Assembly: GCA_965220465.1 (NCBI GenBank)
Contig: CBDCPZ010000018.1
Coordinates: 186,001 to 250,000, forward strand
DNA: 64,000 bases
Direction of reading: 5' to 3'
Source: JAHDHW01 sp965220465
GTDB taxonomy: Bacteria; Bacteroidota; Bacteroidia; Chitinophagales; Saprospiraceae
The number at the start of each line of letters is the position of its first letter. The stretch's first letter is position 1. Below, in pieces: positions 33,116 to 41,283 of the stretch. Under the pieces are notes generated by a model. The model ran no database searches. It saw only the letters and a list, made by a program, of their open reading frames with translations, and was not told where the DNA came from. A program made the translations under genes and the position numbers.

Positions 33116-35176
33116 AAGTATGGTTGGGCCGGGAGGTGGGGAGATGGTCAAAGTCTGTACGCACATTCCAGAGGACGTACCATCAGAAATGGTATAGGTA
33201 CGAGTAAGGGTTTGGCCGCCGCAAATATCAAGCGGAGGGTTATATACGTCCGCTGAAATAATTGAAATTGGGCCACATGTTAGTCCAACGACATTTCCGC
33301 CTAAAGCCGAAAATTGAACTTGATTGGTAGCAGCAGGTGGTATTGGGTCATAGCAGGCAATAGTTCCTAAATTTGCAGGAGGACAGGCTATTGAAAAAGC
33401 GGTAGCACCAGCTCCAACACCAACAGCATACCATGCGTTAGCTACTTGATCAGCTTCATCAGAACCCACACCATATAAATCTTCTGCTGCTGAAATAGAA
33501 CCTGTTCTGGCATCTGTATAATCTGAATTAGGTCCCAAATACATCGTAAGATTGCGATAGGCAATAGCTTCTGCTTTTGCCATACCTATTCCACAAACGG
33601 TGTAATCATCACCATTATCGTTTGTCCCAGAACCTCCAACAGTTAGCAAATAAAACCAAAAGTTTTGCACGCCACTGTTCGTATGTACACCACAATTATC
33701 ATTGGTATTATCACAAGGAAGTACAATGCTCACCCAATTAGTGCCAAGATAAGTGTCAGGGTCATTTGCAGCATTTGGGTTTGACATAGAACGAATGGCG
33801 CCATTATCTCTTTCAGAGCCAAGTAGCCAATCATTTGATCCAAACGTGAAAAACTCAGTTGTTTCTCCAAAAATATCACTAAAAGATTCATTGAGGGCTC
33901 CCCATTCATCTTCATAAACCAACATTGCGGAAGACCCTGTAACGGCATGCGCATATTCATGGCCAATAATATCAATGGTAGCATAAGAATTAGTTAAAAC
34001 ACCAGCATTGCTTAAGCCAACTTTTAATGTTCCTCCAGAGAAGGACATGCTGGCATTATTAGCTGTGGTGCAGCCAGGAGGAGGCGGAGCACACGAAAAA
34101 ATGGCATTGATAAAACCATTTACGTTACCATTTGCATTATCATAGGAATTTCGACTATGAATGTTTAAAAAATAAGAGTATGCCATATTAGTGCACCATA
34201 GTACAGAACCGCCAAATCGTTCATCTTGGGTGGTCCAGGTATTTGTAGTATTTTCTATTTCAACCGGACTAGCAGTTGTTGTAGCACTTCCCCAATCTCT
34301 AACATAAATTTCAGCTGCAACACAATCATCTCTTAAACGGAAATCACTGCCGGTGTACATGTCTGAATTTATAGGACGATTTCCATTAAAAACGGTATTT
34401 ACGGTAGCAGGTGAACAATCAGATTCCAAGGGAACATCATATATAATGGAACCTGTATTAGCGTCAATACAGATTCTTTGTTCTTTATGCGGGCTGGCAG
34501 AAGATATATTAAAAGCATAAGCTAATCTGAGTGGAGAAAACTCGTTGGTTGAAGCGTTTTCATCAATATTGCTGAATACCAACTCTCCTTGAGGAAAATA
34601 AGTAGCCTCTCCATTACCGGTTTGTTCTTTTAAATTATTTTCCCAAAATTCGTCCTCCCACATAAATCGATCAGATCCAATATATGCCAAAGCTAATTCC
34701 AACGCTTCTTGTTTTGAAAGCAAAGGAACGGTGGTAAGGCTTTCAGCATTTCTGGTTATTCCATTGAAAGAAATTATCTGGTCATCCTGAACATGTAAGA
34801 TATACATTGTATGATCAATTGGAACTCCATTGAAAGTTTGCCTGTATCGAAAATGTTCGAAACCTAGTTCGTCTGTTTCTTTATTTATAAATTCAAAATC
34901 AATAGCAGAATCTGAAATTATCGTTGATTTAAGCCAGGGAAAGAAGTTGGAATGAGAAATTGAATTATTGAGTTCAAATTTTACAAAAGACGGAAAAGGG
35001 GTGTTTTTTCCTTCCATAACGTATCGTGCTCCTGGAATAATTTCAGACGCCTCCTGACCAAAATATTCCTTTCGATCAGTAGTGTTTTGAGCAGAAACCG
35101 TCAAAAAGGTAAAGGCTAATAAAAATAGGGTTAAGCTAAAAGTTTTGACATTTAGATTGGATAAGCATGTTTTCAT
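32075..35176 (-). CDS. Secreted M4 (thermolysin-like) metalloprotease with T9SS type A sorting domain
   Basis: The likely start is the Met at 35176 (MKTCLSNLNVKTFS..., signal peptide ending VSAQ); a longer frame reaches 35218. An FTP/PepSY-type pro-region covers about 60-265 (FRYRQTFNGVPIDHTMYIL). The M4 catalytic domain has HEYAH at about 420-424 of the longer frame, with the third zinc ligand Glu444 in ALNESFSDIFGE. The active-site His lies in GVHTNSGVQNFWFYLL. A HYR-like module, the unknown domain beginning PLMLIQDAL, and a type A sorting domain ending KKFIVKKQ follow. The first zinc-motif position reads HEYAH rather than the usual HE-x-T-H. T9SS would bring the protein to the surface or medium. 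Confidence 0.9.
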   Translation of the reverse strand: MKTCLSNLNVKTFSLTLFLLAFTFLTVSAQNTTDRKEYFGQEASEIIPGARYVMEGKNTPFPSFVKFELNNSISHSNFFPWLKSTIISDSAIDFEFINKETDELGFEHFRYRQTFNGVPIDHTMYILHVQDDQIISFNGITRNAESLTTVPLLSKQEALELALAYIGSDRFMWEDEFWENNLKEQTGNGEATYFPQGELVFSNIDENASTNEFSPLRLAYAFNISSASPHKEQRICIDANTGSIIYDVPLESDCSPATVNTVFNGNRPINSDMYTGSDFRLRDDCVAAEIYVRDWGSATTTASPVEIENTTNTWTTQDERFGGSVLWCTNMAYSYFLNIHSRNSYDNANGNVNGFINAIFSCAPPPPGCTTANNASMSFSGGTLKVGLSNAGVLTNSYATIDIIGHEYAHAVTGSSAMLVYEDEWGALNESFSDIFGETTEFFTFGSNDWLLGSERDNGAIRSMSNPNAANDPDTYLGTNWVSIVLPCDNTNDNCGVHTNSGVQNFWFYLLTVGGSGTNDNGDDYTVCGIGMAKAEAIAYRNLTMYLGPNSDYTDARTGSISAAEDLYGVGSDEADQVANAWYAVGVGAGATAFSIACPPANLGTIACYDPIPPAATNQVQFSALGGNVVGLTCGPISIISADVYNPPLDICGGQTLTRTYTISDGTSSGMCVQTLTISPPPGPTILCPADITIACNASDDPIETGMASAMDLCGPVPDLSYLDMVVGGNCNWECIIERTWTAEDDCGNTNSCVQEITSSPLMLIQDALSMGPIVVGLPGVSLTLTLADAECIVEWLSDGFGNGAPAAIPWGNHTNNPATCLPGSIVINPDGTMANPLLAAQIFMAINLRLDPMLGTTLLSDTGVPVDMVLIISMRRNPTVNDLFRLTNIALGNIYAPHLDFLTQSIQGINDAYHFCMGGVGPIVQSISGNSGNIFDTEGLKVQSINLQNDFSIYPNPANNKVFFDLKGYSGQSLIIEIYNLQGQLIVRQKVDEVYDSPFPFELDNFKDAVYMGVIHTEGKEIKTKKFIVKKQ

Positions 35177-35218
35177 GATTTTCTTTTTAAGGGATTTAGA
35201 ATAATAATTTGCAATCAA

Positions 35219-35791
35219 TTATTTGGCTCGGTATGTCTTCAAAGGATCAACAACTCTTCAGTTTTGTAACATTTAAAAGGACTTTAAACGCATAGGTGTA
35301 AAAAGGAAACTGAAAATTATCAACTTTGAATTTCTTCTTCGATTAGCAGTAAAAGTTTTCCGGTTATGGTTAAAATATGAAAGACTTTGAATTAGGCGGG
35401 TAACAAGCAATTATCGCCTAGTTTTCGTCCTACTTGCCGGATTATTCTGATTTTAATGGTTTTTTATTTTCATTATAAAATCTACGTATTGAAAAGAAGT
35501 TTTAAAACGGATTTAGATGACACCTTAACCCAAAGTCGATTGTTGTCAATAGATAGATTATTGAAGAAGATGTCGTTTGAACGAAGTTAACCTGTAGAAA
35601 GCCAGTTGTGTTACAATCTATTAAAGGGATGTAGAAAATTTTAGAAAAACGCGATGTAGCGAATATAGAAAATTAGACCAATAATTAAATATAATAATTA
35701 TTCAAGATATAACCAACAGTTATATTATTATTTTTTAATTAAGAAAACCCTGTAACATGAAATAGGTTCTAAATAGTTTAGTTAAAATTTG
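35219..35791. other. Non-coding region between M4 protease and patatin gene
   Basis: No significant reading frame or recognised RNA motif is visible in about 570 AT-rich bases. A short TAGGCG/CGCCTA stem (about 35393-35420) is the only fold noticed, and no Bacteroidota promoter with both boxes is found. Confidence 0.5.
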
Positions 35792-37681
35792 TCAAATTTC
35801 TGTTGACCTCGATTCTATTTTTTCAGTATTTATAATAGTTATAGAGTCTTTTTTAGGAGTCATTTTATTTGTAATAAATTTCGAACCACGAGAAATATCA
35901 TTTGGGGAAACATCTTTTCCAGATCTTTGATAAACGTCTGCTACCAGATGGGTCAGCCCGAGGGGAGAGTTTGTAATCCCAAAAGCAAAGGGCGGCACGC
36001 CAAGTTCAGGGTTATAATTTGTGATATAATAGATAATAGGAGGTAGATTTTCTAATTCTCCATTTTCCTTTAATTCACGCAATCTACTGTAAAACTTCAA
36101 GCCTTCTTCATCATCATTGTTTCTTTTTATATCAGAAATGATCAGGTTATATTCTACTTCAGGATCTTTCAATTCATATTCTGCATTAATAGAACTAGCC
36201 ACCCATTCAACAGGACCTGCGAATGACTCAATCATTTCCAGTTCGTTTGATTTTCCTTTTTGTTGTCTTCTGGATTTATCATCTATCCAGAGAATATTGA
36301 AATCTTCATTTAAAGGAAGAAACTTAAGTCTTTCGATTAACACGTCTTTTTCGGGTGTCTCAGTAACATCTATTTTTCTAATTCTTTCAGCTTTACTGAG
36401 CAACCTTGGCAGGCTCAATCCCAGATTATCTTTAGCGAGGGTAGCTAGCGCTTTGGCTCTTCTTTGATCTTTATAATTTTCCCAATCGAACTCTTTTATA
36501 AATTCCTTTGCAGCTTTAGCTCCCTGAACAAACAAATCTATTTTAGCTTCATCAGAAAGGCTGAAGTTTAGCCAATCATGCTCTTTGGTATCAATGGAAG
36601 CTACAATATTTTTGAAATCAGGGTTCTTGAAAATAAATTCCCGGTCTGACATCAACCGGGCTGCGTTAAAGCAGGAAAAGAGGAGTTGTATCATATCACC
36701 GTTAGAATCGTTACATTTTATTCGATCAAATCCTAATCGGATTCCAAAAGTTGGTCTTTTGGGCATTCGATCAGAAACGTGAAAAATGTTAATCGGGAAG
36801 TTGGAAAGTACTCCACCATCTATAAATTGAACCTGTTTGGGATGTTTTCCATAATATTGGGCTGTATCAATCCATGATTTTTTGATATCGTGATTTTGAG
36901 GGACATCAATGGTCATAGGTTGAAAAAAAACCGGTACAGACATAGAGGCTCTAACAAATTTGGCTGGGCAGACCTTATCAATATTGTTGAAGTACAAATT
37001 ACCCATTGCTGGAAAGTTGACTTTCGTTTCTGTTGTTAGGTCCGCTGCAATAATGGCTATATGGTAATCTTTTTCAGCATCTTTATCCGGATATATTTTC
37101 TCAAGCACCTCTGGTGGCAAATCATGCATTGTTCGTGTCAGATCTTCGTTGGTATTAATTTCATAATCTTTAAGTGTTTTTGCCAACCATTCTTCAAACT
37201 TTTTTCCTGGATTGAGACCACAGTGGTTCCTTAAATTATCAATAACCTGAGCTCCTTTAAATAATAATTTTAATTTACCGGCTTTAGTATTTAAAGCTTT
37301 TACAAAATCTTGTACATCACTATCACCATCAACAAATTCACTCATATCCTGGTTAATGAGTTCTTTCAATACCTTCACCGTTTTTGGGTTAGCTGGCTTG
37401 TCTGCTGCGGCCATTAATAAGGTATTAATCGCTCCGGCTGAGGTGCCTGCCATTTTAATAAACCGTATCCCCATTTCTTCCAGAACATAAGTATAGCCCA
37501 TTAAAGCAACACCCAAGACACCACCACCTTCCTGTACCAGATCCACATAATAGTTTCCAACATTATCCTTGATATCAGAAAACTCAAACTGTTTTTCGTT
37601 TTCTTTCCGCTGTGCTTTTAGATCATGTAAAATTTTAAGGACAGTTTTGTTTTCTATGAAATCCTGAGTGGTAAGTGTCAT
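35792..37681 (-). CDS. Patatin-like phospholipase fused to a C-terminal receiver-like domain
   Basis: Residues about 45-420 are a patatin domain. The oxyanion-hole loop is GGGVLG (52-57), the nucleophile elbow is GTSAG with Ser81, and the dyad Asp is Asp288 in DGG (288-290). A helical linker follows. Residues about 460-590 look like a response-regulator receiver: ILWIDD (463-468, acidic pair Asp467 and Asp468), IISDIKR with a phosphoacceptor-type Asp517, and YYIT with Thr554. The conserved Lys after the fifth strand is not evident. The protein has no signal peptide, so it would act in the cytoplasm on membrane phospholipid, with the C-terminus as a candidate switch. It is the last gene of a group transcribed away from a divergent BTAD regulator (41284-42588). 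The fusion is not one I recognise. Confidence 0.85.
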   Translation of the reverse strand: MTLTTQDFIENKTVLKILHDLKAQRKENEKQFEFSDIKDNVGNYYVDLVQEGGGVLGVALMGYTYVLEEMGIRFIKMAGTSAGAINTLLMAAADKPANPKTVKVLKELINQDMSEFVDGDSDVQDFVKALNTKAGKLKLLFKGAQVIDNLRNHCGLNPGKKFEEWLAKTLKDYEINTNEDLTRTMHDLPPEVLEKIYPDKDAEKDYHIAIIAADLTTETKVNFPAMGNLYFNNIDKVCPAKFVRASMSVPVFFQPMTIDVPQNHDIKKSWIDTAQYYGKHPKQVQFIDGGVLSNFPINIFHVSDRMPKRPTFGIRLGFDRIKCNDSNGDMIQLLFSCFNAARLMSDREFIFKNPDFKNIVASIDTKEHDWLNFSLSDEAKIDLFVQGAKAAKEFIKEFDWENYKDQRRAKALATLAKDNLGLSLPRLLSKAERIRKIDVTETPEKDVLIERLKFLPLNEDFNILWIDDKSRRQQKGKSNELEMIESFAGPVEWVASSINAEYELKDPEVEYNLIISDIKRNNDDEEGLKFYSRLRELKENGELENLPPIIYYITNYNPELGVPPFAFGITNSPLGLTHLVADVYQRSGKDVSPNDISRGSKFITNKMTPKKDSITIINTEKIESRSTEI

Positions 37682-37762
37682 GATTTTTTTCAGATTATTA
37701 TTTTATAATGGATTACTTTATCTTTTGCAAAGGATAGTGAGCTTCCTGTTTTGATTAAACAT

Positions 37763-37802
37763 CAATCCATTTAAAAGCACAAAAGATCTTTTAAATGGAT
37801 TG
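37763..37802. terminator. Perfect 15-base hairpin between patatin and YegP-like genes
   Basis: CAATCCATTTAAAAG (37763-37777) and CTTTTAAATGGATTG (37788-37802) are exact reverse complements with a 10-base loop. Placed after the 490-residue gene, it probably terminates or stabilises that transcript. Confidence 0.7.
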
Positions 37803-37832
37803 GAGTATGTTAATATTAAAATGAGAAATCCT

Positions 37833-39305
37833 CTAAAAAACCTGTACTAAACTACTCGTATTCATTTCAGGTTTCTCGGCTGACTTTTCGCTTTGCCATT
37901 GTAGAGAAGACAGCATACGATATGTCCCCGGAGTTAGTTGATTCACAAAAACAGGAAATCTAATTTGACCTTCATTGGATAAGAAACCTCTTTTATTGCC
38001 GATCAGGATTTTTTTTCCGGTTTCGAGGGACAAAGCAAAAACGGAAGCCTCACAATCCCCTGTTTTAGCTAACCTTTCTTCAGTATCAAGGACCAATTGA
38101 ATTTCATTTACCTTTTTACTTTGGATGAAGCTGCGCCGGGAAGGTTTTCCTTCTTCTATAAATTCCATTTTCAAGTGTGCAGACTCAGGCGAAGGTTTAA
38201 ATGACGATTTCTTAGTAGATGAAGTTTTCCCATCTTTAATGAATTCCATATTCATGCTTTTTGAGCCGGAAACATGCCCTTTTTCAGCCTCAGCATGAGA
38301 AAAAACCTGTATTAATTTACTTGTTTTCATTTTGGCTTCCTTATCAACTTTATGACCTAACCATTGCAACGAGGCAATTATACGGTATGGACCTGATGGA
38401 AATTGATTCAAAAAAACGGCGAATCTGATTTGCCCGTCGGCGGATAAACAACCACTTTTACTGGCGATCAATGTCTTTCTTCCGCTTTCCAGGGATAAGG
38501 CAAATACGGAGACTTCATAATCTCCTTTTATTGCTACTATTGCTTCAGGATCAATGGTTAATTGAATTTCAGTTCCGTTTTCAGAATGTATGAAACTGCT
38601 ATCGGAAGTTTCTCCTTCTTCGATAATTTCCATCTTTAAATGTGGAGACTCAGGCTCCAATACTATTACTGGATTTTTTGTGGAAGTTTTTGGTACTTTG
38701 GTAGTTTCAGGTTCCTTTTCTTGTAACAAAGGAAGATTTTCTTTTACAAAAGTATGAATAGTATTGATATCCAAACCCTTGAAGTTCTTTTTTTTATTGC
38801 CCAGGATATAATCTATATTACCGTTCATTTTCTCACTTTCATCATCGGAGGGATAAAAAGTAAGGCGGAAAGTATAACGAGGCGGAGCTTCAATTTTTGT
38901 AGCAGGAGTCTCCGGATTACTGACATTTTTTTCTTTTTGGTGCTTTTTGGTTAAAGAAAGATTGACGGCTTCTTTAAACAACTTGTGGCCTTGTTCTGCA
39001 TCCTCTTTTTTGGAATAAGATTTACTTTTAGCCAGTTCCGCATTATTGCCGGAAGACTTAATGATAAAAAAGTACTCACCACCATTCTCAATAATCTCAT
39101 AACTGGATAAATTGGCTTTAGTATGGATGATCCCTTTATCCCGACTCCTGCTGCTGGCATAACCTCTCTTGGAGGTAAGAATCGTTTCACCCGCCGCATC
39201 TTCGTACCTGAAATGGAACAATCCATTTTCTTTATTTTGATACCGAACCAATATCAGCTTTGTCCCGGTAGCTCTTTCCTTTTGGTTCTTTTCTTTTTTA
39301 TTCAT
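37833..39305 (-). CDS. Protein with tandem YegP/DUF1508-like units and two copies of an unrecognised beta-rich repeat
   Basis: No signal peptide is seen. Residues about 18-60 (FHFRYEDAAGETILTSKRGY...GI) and 67-112 (YEIIENGGEYFFIIKSSG...) resemble tandem DUF1508/YegP units. Residues about 140-185 are a short linker domain, FRLTFYPSDDESEKMNG. Two homologous units follow, about 222-340 and 373-490. Each opens with HLKME-x-I-E-E-G and runs through EIQL, then V-F-A-L-S-L-E-[ST]-G, and a late G-x-Y-R motif before LQW, and each ends in LxQVF. The free-standing 190-residue protein encoded next door resembles one such unit. Function is unknown; the repeat looks like a small beta-sandwich that binds something, used here twice. 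Confidence 0.72.
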   Translation of the reverse strand: MNKKEKNQKERATGTKLILVRYQNKENGLFHFRYEDAAGETILTSKRGYASSRSRDKGIIHTKANLSSYEIIENGGEYFFIIKSSGNNAELAKSKSYSKKEDAEQGHKLFKEAVNLSLTKKHQKEKNVSNPETPATKIEAPPRYTFRLTFYPSDDESEKMNGNIDYILGNKKKNFKGLDINTIHTFVKENLPLLQEKEPETTKVPKTSTKNPVIVLEPESPHLKMEIIEEGETSDSSFIHSENGTEIQLTIDPEAIVAIKGDYEVSVFALSLESGRKTLIASKSGCLSADGQIRFAVFLNQFPSGPYRIIASLQWLGHKVDKEAKMKTSKLIQVFSHAEAEKGHVSGSKSMNMEFIKDGKTSSTKKSSFKPSPESAHLKMEFIEEGKPSRRSFIQSKKVNEIQLVLDTEERLAKTGDCEASVFALSLETGKKILIGNKRGFLSNEGQIRFPVFVNQLTPGTYRMLSSLQWQSEKSAEKPEMNTSSLVQVF

Positions 39306-39335
39306 CGCCTTTGATTTTTACTTTAAAGAGGATAT

Positions 39336-39366
39336 AAGTAGGGCCACCGCGTTGGAAGCCCTACTT
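39336..39366. terminator. 9-base inverted repeat between the YegP-like and 190-residue genes
   Basis: AAGTAGGGC (39336-39344) pairs perfectly with GCCCTACTT (39358-39366). T runs are only moderate on either side, so this is a probable rather than a certain terminator. Confidence 0.6.
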
Positions 39367-39434
39367 TTATTTATTGCTGTGTACTAAATAACATCAACTT
39401 GGTAAAGTCATGAAGCACAATAAATGAATAGCTA

Positions 39435-40007
39435 CTAAAGTGCATTTTTAGGTGCAACTTCGAGAAATCCTAATTCTGTAAAGGCATGAAATGGGCAACC
39501 ATCTCCTGTGCTGTTATACATATTAAAAGTTAATACTACTCTGTAAGCACCTCTTTTAAGGTCTTTTATTGCTATTTTTATTGGAGCAGTAGCAGTATAA
39601 TCCTGTGCTCCAGGTACATAAGTAATTGTTTGCTCAGGAGAAGGAGTAGCATCCACAGCACCAATTGTAGGATCATCTCCCATTCTTTCTATATATACTT
39701 TTGCTTTGTAAGAAAGCCCTAGGCCTGTAAGTGGAGAAGGTAAAGTTATACCTAAAGAAGGGATTACGAATTCATCAGCTTGTATAAATTTGTTTATCCA
39801 AACTTCACATTGAGTCGTGCCTGCAACAGCAGATTCGTGTACTACAACAGCATTTTCAGTTCCAGAAGTAGTTACTAATGCAGCTTCTAATGTTCCATAA
39901 GTTTCAGGAGTTGTACCCATTGGTGGTCCTATTTCAAAAGTCCACATACCTGGAATTGCATCTTTTAGGTGATTTTCTTGTTTTAAATTGCTGTACGTTA
40001 ATGCCAT
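39435..40007 (-). CDS. Small beta-rich protein related to the repeat of the neighbouring gene
   Basis: I do not recognise a named family for this 190-residue cytoplasmic-looking protein. Its centre (about 98-165) runs YKAKVYIERMGDDPTIGAVDA, then PIKIAIKDLKRGAYRVVLTF. This lines up in order and spacing with Y-E-V-S-V-F-A...L-x-x-G-x-Y-R-I-I-A-S in the 37833-39305 protein. The N-terminus (MALTYSNLKQEN, then MWTFEIG) is unlike it. It carries no membrane or export signal. A perfect 12-base palindrome lies 141 bases upstream of the start, and the gene is bounded by hairpins at both ends, so it is probably transcribed on its own. Confidence 0.68.
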   Translation of the reverse strand: MALTYSNLKQENHLKDAIPGMWTFEIGPPMGTTPETYGTLEAALVTTSGTENAVVVHESAVAGTTQCEVWINKFIQADEFVIPSLGITLPSPLTGLGLSYKAKVYIERMGDDPTIGAVDATPSPEQTITYVPGAQDYTATAPIKIAIKDLKRGAYRVVLTFNMYNSTGDGCPFHAFTELGFLEVAPKNAL

Positions 40008-40510
40008 AATATATAATATTTTGCAAATCTGAACCGCTATTGGGTTCTTAGAAAATAACGAGCAGATCGTGCTGGTTAAAAAATTGAAATTAATTTAAAA
40101 TAGATGGTAAAGAACCTGGGGGTAAGATGGGGTAGCAAACTTAATAATCGATTAATCGACACTTAATCAACAATTATTATTCGCTTAAAAAAGCAGTTAT
40201 TTTGAAGAAAAGGGCTCAAATGGAATAGAGAACGGTTTAAAAGTGCTTTACAGGTTTGATAATGGGTTTATTAATTGAAGATTTGAATTTAATGCAATTT
40301 TAGTATTCTTTGAAAGCATTTTATAGCGAAGTTGGAAGCTTTTTAGTATTTTTGGGAATACCTTAATTAAAGTCTGAGTAACACCAATTATACAGTGTGT
40401 AACGGAGTGTATAAAGGAAAGTTGTGATATAGAAAAGTGATGAATCGTAATTATAGATTCATCACTTTTTATTCATGCTTCCTTATTAGCAAGTTGAGAG
40501 ATAATTTGCG
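40008..40510. other. Upstream region of the 190-residue gene
   Basis: No further gene is seen. TCGATTAATCGA (40148-40159) is a perfect palindrome with an ATTAAT core. The perfect hairpin at 40433-40469 marks the end of the next gene upstream. Confidence 0.5.
40433..40469. terminator. Perfect 14-base hairpin terminator
   Basis: AAAAGTGATGAATC (40433-40446) and GATTCATCACTTTT (40456-40469) are exact reverse complements with a 9-base loop, T-flanked on both strands. It lies directly after the four-cysteine gene. Confidence 0.8.
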
Positions 40511-40738
40511 TTAATTTGGATGATAAAGCCCGGTGTCAAGACCTGGCTTGGCATATGAGCCTGTATGTAAATTGCGGTTATCCTTGTCACACTTTATTTT
40601 CATTACACCTGTTTTCACATTATACTTACGCTGGTAATCAGGGCAAAGCGGGCAACGATAGATAACCCAATCACCTACTTTTTTTGAAGTGCATTCATGT
40701 TTCCCTTCTTTTGAAGCATCGAATTCGATCTTTTTCAT
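40511..40738 (-). CDS. 75-residue four-cysteine protein, putative zinc-binding
   Basis: The protein begins MKKIEFDASKEGKHECTSKK and has Cys at about 16, 29, 32 and 50, with the central pair as YRCPLCPDY. That spacing suits a zinc knuckle or ribbon. The rest is basic and polar, without a signal peptide. I cannot name a family. It is divergent from the BTAD regulator gene across a 545-base AT-rich region and is followed by a strong hairpin, so it is likely a separate transcript. A role as adaptor or nucleic-acid-binding partner is inference. Confidence 0.6.
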   Translation of the reverse strand: MKKIEFDASKEGKHECTSKKVGDWVIYRCPLCPDYQRKYNVKTGVMKIKCDKDNRNLHTGSYAKPGLDTGLYHPN

Positions 40739-41283
40739 TATTTATAGTTTTCTCTGTTAGGAAAAATTATTGGTGATCCCGAAGTGTATGTTTAAAAATC
40801 AAATTTCACATTACAAAAAAGCAACAAGTGTGCCATTAATGGCATAGTTTAGATTATCCAATACTAGCATGCTTTAAATAAATCTATCCTGGCCAAAACT
40901 TTATCTTATTACACTATTTTTATATAATTTTTTATAGGCTTTATTTAATTCTACACTTATTTTCCACTTAATTTTTAATTAATACTGAAATATTAATATT
41001 TTATTTTATATATTCACGACAGTTATTAGAGTTATTTAATTTTGTTTACAATTCGATTAAAATTAAGTGATACTCTAAAAACTGGATCATCTGAAAACAG
41101 CACAAAAAATTGCATCAATTTCTAACCATGCAAGGTCGGTTTGGCGGCTTCTTATCCAGTGAATTATTTGATTGATTTACCTACCTCTTTTTCAGATCGT
41201 CCCACCTGTTGATAAAAACAGTTTCAATTTATTGTACATACTTTGAGTAAACTGCATTTTTTCAGCTTCTTAAAACTGAAAGT
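40739..41283. promoter_or_regulatory. Divergent intergenic region with 14-base palindrome
   Basis: This very AT-rich region separates the four-cysteine gene and the BTAD regulator. TGCCATTAATGGCA (40831-40844) is a perfect palindrome and shares the ATTAAT core with TCGATTAATCGA at 40148-40159. It is a candidate operator for the regulator; binding is not shown. A near-promoter sequence (TACTTTG) lies about 40 bases before the regulator start. Confidence 0.5.

Noticed and set aside
35461..35620. Short plus-strand frame with acidic and Lys-rich residues before the patatin gene
   Set aside because: Only about 30 residues long, with no start or motif, and no supporting promoter.
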